Origin: DB1 sp049323655
GTDB lineage: Bacteria > Desulfobacterota > Desulfobulbia > Desulfobulbales > SURF-16
Reading direction: 5' to 3'
Length of the DNA stretch: 64,000 nt
NCBI GenBank assembly: GCA_049323655.1
Contig: JBMONO010000051.1
Span: forward strand, 62,001-126,000
This document shows positions 43,560-51,229 of this stretch, piece by piece; position 1 is the first letter of the stretch; each line of letters starts with the position of its first letter. Under the pieces are notes generated by a model, which saw only the letters and a list, made by a program, of their open reading frames with translations, was not told the origin of the DNA and ran no database searches. The translations under genes and the position numbers were made by a program.

Positions 43560-44553
43560 ACTCTTCCGCCAGGCGGAAATAGCGTTCCGCCTGACTCAGT
43601 GCGTTCTGGCGAGTGGCATCATCCACCTCCGTGGCATGGGCGGTAAAGAGGCCGATCTTGCCCCGCACATAGGCACGGTAGCACTTGTAAAAGGGCAGCA
43701 TGTTCAGCAGGCCAGGATCGTCGCTTGCCGCAACGAAACGGGAAACGAACAGCTCCGAAAGTGCAGGAAGACCATGGAAATCGAGATCCATGGCCAGAAA
43801 AGCAACGTCGCTTGCCACATCGCAGTAGCGAAAGCGTTCGTTGAACTCGATACAGTCAAAGATATACACCTTGTCTGTCAGGCAGATATTGGCGGAATAG
43901 AGATCACCGTGACAGTCCCGCACCCGCTCCCGACTCCGCTCCAGAAACAGCGCTTCGTTCCGGAGAAAATCGCGGGCATAGCCGCTGATGATGTCGAACT
44001 GCCCTTGCTGGAGAGCCCCTTTGCCGATAAAGTCACGGGTCTGATCGAAATTCTCCAGCACGTTGACGGCCACCGCCGCTGCGGTGCCGAAGCGGGCAAT
44101 GTCGGCCCCTCCGGCTGCCTGACGGTAAAACGGCACCAAGGTATCGACAATGGCGGCGATATGGGTCTCATTGAGTTCGCCCCGACGAATAAGCTCACCC
44201 ATCATCCGGCTGCCGTCCAGCCGCTTCATCTTCACCCCGTACTCCAGAGGCGCCGCACCGCCAAAGACAAAACCGGCGTCGCCGCGGCTGACCGCTACCA
44301 CATCATGGTAGATATCCGGGCAGAGGCGGCGATTCAGCTCCAGCTCGCGGCGGCAATAATATTCCCGCTTTTCCAGTGTGGTGAAATCAAGAAAGCCGAA
44401 GTTGACCGGTTTCTTGAACTTATAGACCACTTCACCGGCCAGCAGAACATAGGAGATATGGGTCTGCACCAGTTCGACCCTGTCCGTCGGATGATCATGA
44501 TGGAGAGGGTCGAGAAACCAGGTGATATACTCGGGCAGCGAGGCGGATGACAT
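43546..44553 (-). CDS. Aminoglycoside phosphotransferase-like kinase (COG2187 N-terminal half)
   Basis: 335 residues with a protein-kinase-like fold: VVYKFKKPVNFGF holds the likely ATP-binding Lys, CHGDLYSANICL the catalytic HGDLxxxN loop, and YIFDCIEFNERF the metal-binding Asp. Relatives are usually one polypeptide fused to a P-loop kinase; here that half is the downstream overlapping gene. It is not evidence of antibiotic resistance: most family members phosphorylate unknown metabolites. It ends 12 bases before no other gene on its 5' side than ahcY (44566), which is co-directional. Confidence 0.82.
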   Translation of the reverse strand: MSSASLPEYITWFLDPLHHDHPTDRVELVQTHISYVLLAGEVVYKFKKPVNFGFLDFTTLEKREYYCRRELELNRRLCPDIYHDVVAVSRGDAGFVFGGAAPLEYGVKMKRLDGSRMMGELIRRGELNETHIAAIVDTLVPFYRQAAGGADIARFGTAAAVAVNVLENFDQTRDFIGKGALQQGQFDIISGYARDFLRNEALFLERSRERVRDCHGDLYSANICLTDKVYIFDCIEFNERFRYCDVASDVAFLAMDLDFHGLPALSELFVSRFVAASDDPGLLNMLPFYKCYRAYVRGKIGLFTAHATEVDDATRQNALSQAERYFRLAEEYAAG

Positions 44554-44565
44554 CAGCCGGCCCTT

Positions 44566-45861
44566 TTAATAACGGTAATAATCGGGTTTGTAGGGACCCT
44601 CTACCGGCACACCGATATATTCCGACTGCTCACGGGTCAGGGTGGAGAGGGTGACGCCGATCTTGGCCAGATGAAGGCGGGCCACCTTTTCGTCCAGATG
44701 CTTGGGCAGGAAATAGACCTTGCGCTCAAACGCGCCTGGATTCTGCCACAACTCGATCTGGGCCATAACCTGATTGGTGAAGGAATTGCTCATGACAAAG
44801 CTCGGATGACCAGTGGCGCAGCCGAGATTGACCAGTCGCCCCTCAGCCAGGACGATGATCCGTTTGCCGTCCGGAAAGATGACATGATCCACCTGGGGCT
44901 TGATATTCTCCCAGGGCAGATTGCGGATGGAGGCAATGTCGATCTCGGAATCAAAGTGGCCGATATTGCAGACAATGGCCTGATCCTTCATGGCATCCAT
45001 GTGGGCCCGACTAATCACCCGGATGTTGCCGGTGGCGGTGACGAAGATATCGCCGATCGGCGCGGCCTGCTCCATGGTGACGACTCGGTAACCTTCCATG
45101 GCGGCCTGCAGGGCACAGATGGGATCGATCTCGGTGATGAGCACGGTGGCCCCCATACCGCGCAGGGCCTGGGCACAGCCCTTGCCGACATCGCCGTAGC
45201 CGCAGACCACCGCGGTTTTACCGGCGATCATTACGTCGGTACCGCGCTTGATGCCGTCAATCAGCGATTCCCGGCAGCCATAGAGGTTGTCGAACTTGGA
45301 CTTGGTCACCGAGTCATTGACATTGATGGCAGGGGCAAGCAACGTTCCCTTTTTCATCATCTCATAGAGACGATGGACGCCGGTGGTGGTCTCTTCGCTG
45401 ATGCCGCGCACGTCCTTCATGAGCTCCGGATACTTCTCATGCATGACCAGAGTGAGGTCCCCGCCGTCGTCAAGGATCATGTTGGGTCGCCAGCCATCCG
45501 GACCGAAGATGGTCTGGTCGATGCACCACCAGAATTCCTCCTCGGTCTCGCCCTTCCAGGCGAACACCGGGATCTGCGCCGCCGCCATGGCCGCCGCCGC
45601 ATGATCCTGGGTGGAAAAGATGTTACAGGAAGACCAGCGTACTTCCGCTCCGAGCGCCACCAGTGTTTCCATCAGCACCGCGGTCTGAATCGTCATGTGC
45701 AGACAACCGGCGATGCGGGCCCCCTGCAGCGGTCGGCTGACGGCATATTCCTCGCGCACGGCCATCAGGCCGGGCATTTCCGTCTCGGCAATGGCAACCT
45801 CTTTACGCCCCCAGTCGGCAAGATTGATATCGGCAACTTTATAGTCGGTAAACGCTGTCAT
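44566..45861 (-). CDS. ahcY: Adenosylhomocysteinase
   Basis: 431 residues. NAD-binding GYGDVGKGCAQALRGMGA and the substrate stretches LHMTIQTAVLMETL, FSTQDHAAAA and NVNDSVTKSKFDN mark S-adenosylhomocysteine hydrolase; the C-terminal YKPDYYRY supplies NAD contacts across the tetramer. It splits SAH to adenosine and homocysteine, regenerating the methyl cycle. It begins four bases after metK with AAAGGA inside the metK end, so both are one transcript. Confidence 0.97.
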   Translation of the reverse strand: MTAFTDYKVADINLADWGRKEVAIAETEMPGLMAVREEYAVSRPLQGARIAGCLHMTIQTAVLMETLVALGAEVRWSSCNIFSTQDHAAAAMAAAQIPVFAWKGETEEEFWWCIDQTIFGPDGWRPNMILDDGGDLTLVMHEKYPELMKDVRGISEETTTGVHRLYEMMKKGTLLAPAINVNDSVTKSKFDNLYGCRESLIDGIKRGTDVMIAGKTAVVCGYGDVGKGCAQALRGMGATVLITEIDPICALQAAMEGYRVVTMEQAAPIGDIFVTATGNIRVISRAHMDAMKDQAIVCNIGHFDSEIDIASIRNLPWENIKPQVDHVIFPDGKRIIVLAEGRLVNLGCATGHPSFVMSNSFTNQVMAQIELWQNPGAFERKVYFLPKHLDEKVARLHLAKIGVTLSTLTREQSEYIGVPVEGPYKPDYYRY

Positions 45862-45865
45862 TTCG

Positions 45866-47038
45866 TTATTTTCCTTTCAATCCGGCGGCATCACGCAGGA
45901 TCTCCGCCTTGTCGGTTTTTTCCCAGGTAAATTCCGCCCGTTCACGACCGAAATGGCCGTAAGCCGCGGTCTTGCGATAGATCGGTCGCAGCAGATCGAG
46001 ATGCTGGATGATGGCCTTGGGTCGCAGATCAAAGTGCTCCAGGATCAATTCCCTGATCCTGTCGTTACTGATCTTGCCGGTGCCGAAGGTGTTGACATTG
46101 ATGGACAGGGGTTTGGAGATACCGATGGCATAGGCCACCTGTACCTCGACCTCGTCGGCGATGCCGGCGGCCACCAGATTTTTTGCCACATAGCGACCCA
46201 TGTAGGAGGAGGAGCGGTCCACCTTGGAAGGATCCTTGCCGGAAAAGGCGCCGCCGCCGTGGGAACCCATGCCGCCATAAGTATCAACGATGATCTTGCG
46301 GCCGGTAACGCCGCAGTCTCCAACCGGTCCGCCGATGACGAAACGCCCGGTGGGATTGATATAGTACTTGGTATTGTTGTCCAGCATCCTTTCCGGCAGC
46401 ACCGGTTTGATGATCTCCTCCATCACCGCCTCCTTCAGATCCTCGTAATCGATCATCGGATCGTGCTGGGTGGAAAGAACTACCGCTTCGACACGCTTCG
46501 GCACCCGGTCCTCATACTCGATGGTCACCTGGCTCTTAGCGTCCGGTCGCAGCCAGGGAAGCAGGCCGGTCTTCCGCACCTCGGCCTGCCGCTTCATCAA
46601 CCGATGGGCATAGGTGATGGGCATAGGCATCAGCACCCTGGTTTCCGAGCTGGCATAGCCGAACATGAGCCCCTGATCACCAGCGCCCTGGTCGAGATCG
46701 AGACCGGACCCTTCGTTCACTCCCAAGGCGATGTCGGGGGACTGCTTGTCGATGCTGGTCAGTACGGCGCAGGACTGGGAGTCGAAACCCATCTCCGACG
46801 AGTTGTAGCCGATCTCCCTGACCATGTCGCGCACCACCTGAGGCATATCCACCCAGGCAGTGGTGGTGATCTCGCCGGCAATAATAACCATACCGGTGGT
46901 CACGAGAGTCTCGCAGGCAACCCTGGCATGCTTGTCCTGTTCCAGAATATTGTCGAGTATGGCATCGGAAATCTGATCGGCAACCTTATCCGGATGCCCT
47001 TCGGAAACTGACTCTGACGTAAAAAGATAATTTGACAT
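45866..47038 (-). CDS. metK: S-adenosylmethionine synthase
   Basis: 390 residues from ATG 47038, preceded by AGGGGAAG; an earlier start at 47083 lacks a ribosome site. Diagnostic motifs: SVSEGHPDKVADQISDA near the N-terminus, GAGDQGLMFGYA, and GGGAFSGKDPSKVDRSS. It makes SAM from methionine and ATP. With ahcY it forms a two-gene SAM/SAH cycle operon behind a structured ~200-base leader. Confidence 0.97.
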   Translation of the reverse strand: MSNYLFTSESVSEGHPDKVADQISDAILDNILEQDKHARVACETLVTTGMVIIAGEITTTAWVDMPQVVRDMVREIGYNSSEMGFDSQSCAVLTSIDKQSPDIALGVNEGSGLDLDQGAGDQGLMFGYASSETRVLMPMPITYAHRLMKRQAEVRKTGLLPWLRPDAKSQVTIEYEDRVPKRVEAVVLSTQHDPMIDYEDLKEAVMEEIIKPVLPERMLDNNTKYYINPTGRFVIGGPVGDCGVTGRKIIVDTYGGMGSHGGGAFSGKDPSKVDRSSSYMGRYVAKNLVAAGIADEVEVQVAYAIGISKPLSINVNTFGTGKISNDRIRELILEHFDLRPKAIIQHLDLLRPIYRKTAAYGHFGRERAEFTWEKTDKAEILRDAAGLKGK

Positions 47039-47230
47039 ATTCTTCCCCTGAAGATCGACAATAAATGAAAAGCGGCGAAACATCCTCGCCGAACCGCAAC
47101 GTTGCCGTCGATGACGTGCTCACCCGTCGGAGAGGACACGTTAATCCTGTACACTAACTTCTTCACCTGGCCACCGCAAGCTTTTTCCTTACGGGTTCGT
47201 GGCACACCTGACCATGACAAAAAAACCGGC
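47039..47230 (-). promoter_or_regulatory. Structured leader upstream of metK-ahcY, class unidentified
   Basis: Minus strand features in order: CCGTAAG and CTTGCGG forming a 7-base hairpin inside an outer GGTGTGCCAC...GGTGGCC context, then a GC-rich middle (TCTCCGACGGGTGAGCACG), then CGGCGA/TCGCCG hairpin about 24 bases before the Shine-Dalgarno. Position and content suggest a metabolite-sensing or attenuator RNA, but it does not match the SAM-I, SAM-II or SAH consensus as I remember them. Confidence 0.35.
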
Positions 47231-47261
47231 GACAAACTCTGTTCAGGAGTGGCCCGACAAC

Positions 47262-47295
47262 AAAAAAAGGGCTATGCCAAAAGACATAACCCTTT
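47262..47295 (-). terminator. Rho-independent terminator after tRNA-Glu
   Basis: Minus strand AAAGGGTTATG, loop TCTTTTGG, CATAGCCCTTT and a T-run; an 11-base stem with one G-T pair, 10 bases beyond the tRNA. Confidence 0.88.
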
Positions 47296-47304
47296 GATTT
47301 TTTT

Positions 47305-47379
47305 TGGTGACCCCAAGGGGAATCGAACCCCTGCTTTCGGCGTGAGAGGCCGACGTCCTGACCGCTAGACGATGGGGCC
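47305..47379 (-). tRNA. tRNA-Glu (anticodon CUC)
   Basis: 75 bases including an encoded CCA. Acceptor GGCCCCA pairs with TGGGGTC, discriminator A; D-arm TCGTCTAGCGGTCAGGACG; anticodon stem TCGGC/GCCGA with loop CTCTCAC (anticodon CTC); T-arm AGGGGTTCGATTCCCCT. It reads GAG codons. It has its own promoter and terminator. Confidence 0.97.
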
Positions 47380-47395
47380 TGAAAAAGATTGGCAA

Positions 47396-47424
47396 TCTCT
47401 AAACGAAAATAAAAGACTTGTCAA
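47396..47424 (-). promoter_or_regulatory. Promoter of tRNA-Glu
   Basis: Minus strand TTGACA (47419-47424), 17-base spacer, TAGAGA (47396-47401), 16 bases before the mature tRNA 5' end. Confidence 0.75.
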
Positions 47425-47452
47425 GAATAATCACAAAGACCAACAAGAAATC

Positions 47453-48028
47453 TCAGGAAACGATCGATCGGCCGAATGCCTCTGCTGCCTCTATTTTTTC
47501 AGTTAATCCGGCCATATCACCACGCTTGTCAACCCCCCGCACCAGCAGTTCACCGCCATATTCCACCCCAATGGCGTCATAAAAATATTTGGCGGTGAGA
47601 ACTGCCCCGTCAAACACCTTTTCACCCCTGGTGGCAGCCACCGAGACAAAATACCCCCGCCGACCCGGATCTTGCCGCCACTCTCCTCGCTGCTTAAGTA
47701 AATACTTTCTGCTCCACAGGGCCTGGGTGCGATCGACAAAGGCCTTGGCCTGGGCGGTCACCCCATAAAAATAGATCGGCGAGGCAAGCACGATCCGCCT
47801 GGCCTGGTCAATTTTTTCATACAGCACCCCCATATCGTCTTTTACCACGCAGATACCGGTTTTGTCGCAACCGCCACAGCTGATGCAGGGGGCAATGGAG
47901 AAATCCGCCAGGCGGATAATTTCCATGCCCCCCCCCCCGGCCTCAACTCCTCGGCCCACGGCGGCAAGCAGCACCTCCGTGTTACCCTTTTTGCGCGGCG
48001 ACCCGTTAAAAACGAGTACGTTGATCAT
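47453..48028 (-). CDS. NAD(P)H-dependent FMN reductase / iron-sulfur flavoprotein-like
   Basis: 191 residues from ATG 48028, which has AAGGAGG upstream. Flavodoxin-like fold: VLVFNGSPRKKGNTEVLL binds FMN phosphate, and PCISCGGCDKTGIC followed by SPIYFYGVTAQAKAFVDR is typical of the multimeric flavodoxin/NADPH-FMN oxidoreductase family; the Cys group may hold a cluster or be redox active. A run of 11 G residues (47928-47938) encodes the stretch AGGGGMEI near residue 31, a site for slippage. Its start overlaps the end of malQ by 23 bases. Electron partner unknown. Confidence 0.87.
   Translation of the reverse strand: MINVLVFNGSPRKKGNTEVLLAAVGRGVEAGGGGMEIIRLADFSIAPCISCGGCDKTGICVVKDDMGVLYEKIDQARRIVLASPIYFYGVTAQAKAFVDRTQALWSRKYLLKQRGEWRQDPGRRGYFVSVAATRGEKVFDGAVLTAKYFYDAIGVEYGGELLVRGVDKRGDMAGLTEKIEAAEAFGRSIVS
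47928..47938. repeat. Poly-G/C homopolymer tract of 11 bases inside a coding sequence
   Basis: Eleven consecutive C on the plus strand (G in the gene) encode GGGG near residue 31 of the flavin reductase. A one-base change would frameshift the gene after about 33 codons. Confidence 0.9.
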
Positions 48029-49559
48029 CACTTTCCTCCTTGTCGACAAGCCGTTGCCGCCCGTAAAACAGCGCTTCATCGGCAAGATAACGGGCAACAT
48101 CCACGGTCAGAAAACGCGGCGCACAGCGCCAGAGCCAATTGCCGTCGACCACGCTCGGCCGGTTCATCCGGCAGTCGGAACCGAACCCCAGGACATCCTG
48201 CAGCGGGATGAGAGCAAGGGCCGCTACCGATGAGTAAGCCAGCCGAATAAAATCACGATGGATAACCTGACCGTCACTGTTGGCATAGCGGCGGGCCCGA
48301 TCCTTGGCCGCAGACGAGACCTTCGGATCAAAATACCAGCCGATTGTGGTGTCGTTATCGTGGGTGCCGCTGTAAACAACACAGTTGGTCGTCGTGTAGT
48401 TGTGAGGCAAATAACTGTTGTTTTGATCCGAGTCAAAGGCAAACTGCAACACCTTCATCCCGGGAAACCCCAAGGTGTCACGAAGCTCCTCCACGTCTGG
48501 AGTGATCACACCAAGATCCTCGGCGATGATGCCGAGACCTCTGGTCGTCTTCTCCATCTCCCGGAAAAAACCCAATCCCGGCCCCCTGACCCACTCCCCG
48601 TTGATTGCGGTCTCTTCTTCAGCCGGAATCCGCCAGTAGGAGGCAAATCCACGAAAATGATCAATGCGGACCAGGTCCACCATGGAAGCGATGTGGGCAA
48701 ACCGCATGCTCCACCATCGCAAAAGAGCGGGATTCGCCTCCCCCTCTTTTTCCCAGAGATAGAGGGGATTACCCCAGCGCTGGCCGGTCTCGCTGAAATA
48801 GTCCGGAGGCACGCCGGCCACGTGGGCCGGCTGCAGGGTCTGGCGATCCAGATCGAAACAATCCTGGTTCGCCCAGACATCGGCGCTGTCAGCACCGACA
48901 TAGATGGGAATATCACCTATTAGGGTGATCCTTTTTTTCCGTGCCGCCTGCCGCAACCTGCGCCATTGACTGAAAAAGACAAACTGGACGAACTGATGAA
49001 AACGGATGGCGTCCACATGCTCCAGCCTGGCCGCGGCAAGACTTTTCGGGACGCGCCGGGCCAGGTCTTTGGGCCAGAGATACCAGGGTCGTTCATCATA
49101 ATGGTTGCGCAACGCCATGAACAGAGCATAATCATCGAGCCAGTCTGACTGCTCCCGGAGAAAACGGCCAAAATCATCATGCAAGAGATCATGCGCAGCA
49201 AAGCGCTCATACGCCCGGGTCAGCAGTCGCCCTTTGAAATCCGCAACTGTCCGGAAATGGACCGTGTATTCGGAAAAGACCGGTTGGTCAGAGAGCTCTT
49301 CCCGCAGCAGCAATCCTTTTTCGACAAGCCATTCCGGACTGATCAGCAAAGGACTGCCGGCAAAGGAGGAAAGAGTCATGTACGGCGACTGGCCAAAGGC
49401 CTCACAACCTATCCCAGTCGGAAGAAATTGCCAGAATGACTGTTCCGCCGCCTCCAGAAAAACAAGAAAATGACAGGCGGAGTCAAGATCGCCGATCCCG
49501 AATGGCCCGGGCAGGGAGGTCAGATGGGCGAGAATGCCGCACGATCGATGCAGTGCCAT
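48006..49559 (-). CDS. malQ: 4-alpha-glucanotransferase (amylomaltase)
   Basis: 517 residues, GH77. Motifs: SFAGSPLLISPEWL near the start, GDIPIYVGADSADVWANQ, VRIDHFRGFASYW (nucleophile Asp region), IIAEDLGVITPDVEELRD (acid/base Glu) and VYSGTHDNDTTIGW. It transfers maltosyl or longer glucan segments, usually in glycogen or maltodextrin turnover. No other glycogen genes are in the window. The flavin reductase follows with a short overlap. Confidence 0.95.
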   Translation of the reverse strand: MALHRSCGILAHLTSLPGPFGIGDLDSACHFLVFLEAAEQSFWQFLPTGIGCEAFGQSPYMTLSSFAGSPLLISPEWLVEKGLLLREELSDQPVFSEYTVHFRTVADFKGRLLTRAYERFAAHDLLHDDFGRFLREQSDWLDDYALFMALRNHYDERPWYLWPKDLARRVPKSLAAARLEHVDAIRFHQFVQFVFFSQWRRLRQAARKKRITLIGDIPIYVGADSADVWANQDCFDLDRQTLQPAHVAGVPPDYFSETGQRWGNPLYLWEKEGEANPALLRWWSMRFAHIASMVDLVRIDHFRGFASYWRIPAEEETAINGEWVRGPGLGFFREMEKTTRGLGIIAEDLGVITPDVEELRDTLGFPGMKVLQFAFDSDQNNSYLPHNYTTTNCVVYSGTHDNDTTIGWYFDPKVSSAAKDRARRYANSDGQVIHRDFIRLAYSSVAALALIPLQDVLGFGSDCRMNRPSVVDGNWLWRCAPRFLTVDVARYLADEALFYGRQRLVDKEESDDQRTRF

Positions 49560-49901
49560 GTTTTCCCACTTGTATTAGGATGTCTGTTTTTGATAAAACT
49601 AAATACGCGCTTCATTGTTTCCGGAACCTAATGTCCCGCCCGTCACTCATCATTGACAGATGCACGCTCGGCATGCCGGGCCGGAGCCGAAGCCTTGCTT
49701 CGAGGAATCATTCTTAGCAATGAAATTATCGACCAGCTTAACGCCAATGTCAAGAAAGCATGTTTTCTTTTTTTCCGCTTGCGACCATCTGAAAAATTGG
49801 TTAAATTAGGTGGTTTTGGCGGACAGAATATCTCTCTTCCATTCGCGCATCCGCCATCTGTGAAACGCAGATACCCTAACAATCCGGGAGACAACAATAC
49901 T
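49560..49901. other. Divergent gap between malQ and rpoD
   Basis: The rpoD frame stays open back to 49653, but those 83 codons show no sigma-factor similarity and lose GC at third positions, so I regard them as non-coding. The region should contain the malQ and rpoD promoters; no single pair stands out. Nothing else is visible. Confidence 0.45.
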
Positions 49902-51224
49902 GTGCCTGCCGATATCAAAGACAGAATATTGAAAGCCGGGAAGGAAAAAGGCTGTATCAGCATTGATGTTTTAAACGATCTTATCCCGGAAGACAAAGAT
50001 GCCAGCTATATCGACGAAATCTTCGCATTTCTGGATCAGAATGAAATTGATGTCGCCGCCAAATCAGACCTTGTCAAATCCAAAGCCGGCGACGACAAAG
50101 AATGGCATGACGAGGATATTGACGACGCCCTGAAAGAGAGGGGCAAGGGGGCGGACGGCAAGGAGGATCTCCAGGAGGTAGAGGAGACCACCACCACCTA
50201 TCTGCGCGAAATGGGCCGCTTCGACCTGCTTACCCCTGAAGAGGAAGAAAAATACAGTAAAATCATCCGTGAAGGCTTTGACGCGATCATCAAAACCATT
50301 CACAGCGACACCTCCGGCGTCGAAGAGATGAAACAGCTCGTCGATCGCATCGCCCTTTGGGAAAAACGGGACCCGACCCTCAAGCCGAAAAAACAGCACC
50401 TCAACTACATGTGTCGCAGGGTCCATGAGGCGGCAATCAGATACCGGGATATCGAGCAGCTGCAGCAGGCGGACAACCGGATCAATCTCTACACCCGTTC
50501 CATCGAAACAGCCAAGGACGCCATGATCAAAGCGAACCTGCGGCTGGTGGTCAGCATCGCCAAACGCTACATGCACCAAGGGCTCAGCCTCGCCGATCTC
50601 ATCCAGGAAGGCAATCTCGGCCTCATGCGGGCCGTCTTCCGTTTTGACTACAAAAAGGGCAACAAATTCTCCACCTATGCGAGCTGGTGGATCCGCCAGG
50701 CGATTACCCGGGCCATCCTCGACAAGACCCGTACCATCCGCCTGCCTGTCCATTTTCTCGAACTGCGCAGCCAGTTTTTCAAGGCCTTCTATTCCCTGCT
50801 CAAAGAGCTGGGCCGGGAACCGACACCGGTGGAAATCTCCGACAAAACCGGTCTGCCCATGGATAAAATCCTTGCGATCCTCGAGGCCTCCCGTGAACCG
50901 ATTTCGCTGGAAACGCCGGTGGGCGACGACGACAGCACCTTGGGGGATTTTCTTGAAAATCAGGAGTCCGTCTCCCCTTATGAGGCGGTAAAGAACTACG
51001 AGCTCTCCGACCGGGTGAAGACCATTCTCGCCACCTTGAGCCCCCGAGAGGAAAAGATCATCCGGCTGCGTTTCGGCATTGGCGAGGATGCCGAGTACAC
51101 CCTGGAGGAGATCGGCAAAAGGTTCAATGTCTCCCGTGAACGGATCCGCCAGATCGAAAAAAAGGCGCTCAATCGCCTGCGCCACTCGAGCCGGCGGGAC
51201 AAGCTCAAATTCTTCCTTGACTGA
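49902..51224 (+). CDS. rpoD: RNA polymerase primary-type sigma factor (RpoD/SigA)
   Basis: 440 residues from GTG 49902, placed where region 1.1 begins (VPADIKDRILKAGKEKGCIS), with GGGAG 11 bases upstream. Region 1.2 (TTYLREMGRFDLLTPEEE), 2.1-2.4 (NLRLVVSIAKRY, DLIQEGNLGLMRAV, YASWWIRQAITRAI), region 3 and region 4.2 (YTLEEIGKRFNVSRERIRQIE) are all intact. It lacks the long acidic insert of enterobacterial RpoD. The nearly immediate comEC gene (5 bases later) may share its transcript. dnaG is not adjacent. Confidence 0.92.
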   Translation: MPADIKDRILKAGKEKGCISIDVLNDLIPEDKDASYIDEIFAFLDQNEIDVAAKSDLVKSKAGDDKEWHDEDIDDALKERGKGADGKEDLQEVEETTTTYLREMGRFDLLTPEEEEKYSKIIREGFDAIIKTIHSDTSGVEEMKQLVDRIALWEKRDPTLKPKKQHLNYMCRRVHEAAIRYRDIEQLQQADNRINLYTRSIETAKDAMIKANLRLVVSIAKRYMHQGLSLADLIQEGNLGLMRAVFRFDYKKGNKFSTYASWWIRQAITRAILDKTRTIRLPVHFLELRSQFFKAFYSLLKELGREPTPVEISDKTGLPMDKILAILEASREPISLETPVGDDDSTLGDFLENQESVSPYEAVKNYELSDRVKTILATLSPREEKIIRLRFGIGEDAEYTLEEIGKRFNVSRERIRQIEKKALNRLRHSSRRDKLKFFLD

Positions 51225-51229
51225 CAGGC

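Noticed and set aside
43546..44553. Antibiotic-resistance aminoglycoside kinase
   Set aside because: Only the general kinase fold is shared; the sequence matches the COG2187 group next to a P-loop kinase, not resistance enzymes, and there is no mobile context.
47039..47230. SAH riboswitch call for the metK leader
   Set aside because: The expected conserved GAGGAGCGCUGC and GGCUCGG-type blocks are not present, so only an unclassified structured leader is reported.
47102..47368. 88-codon frame running through the tRNA-Glu gene
   Set aside because: It ends GDPKGNRTPAFGVRGRRPD, the common spurious translation of a tRNA-Glu complement, and crosses a terminator.
49653..49901. 83-codon N-terminal extension of rpoD
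   Set aside because: No similarity to sigma region 1.1, low GC at third positions, no ATG inside it; GTG 49902 coincides with the start of conserved sequence.
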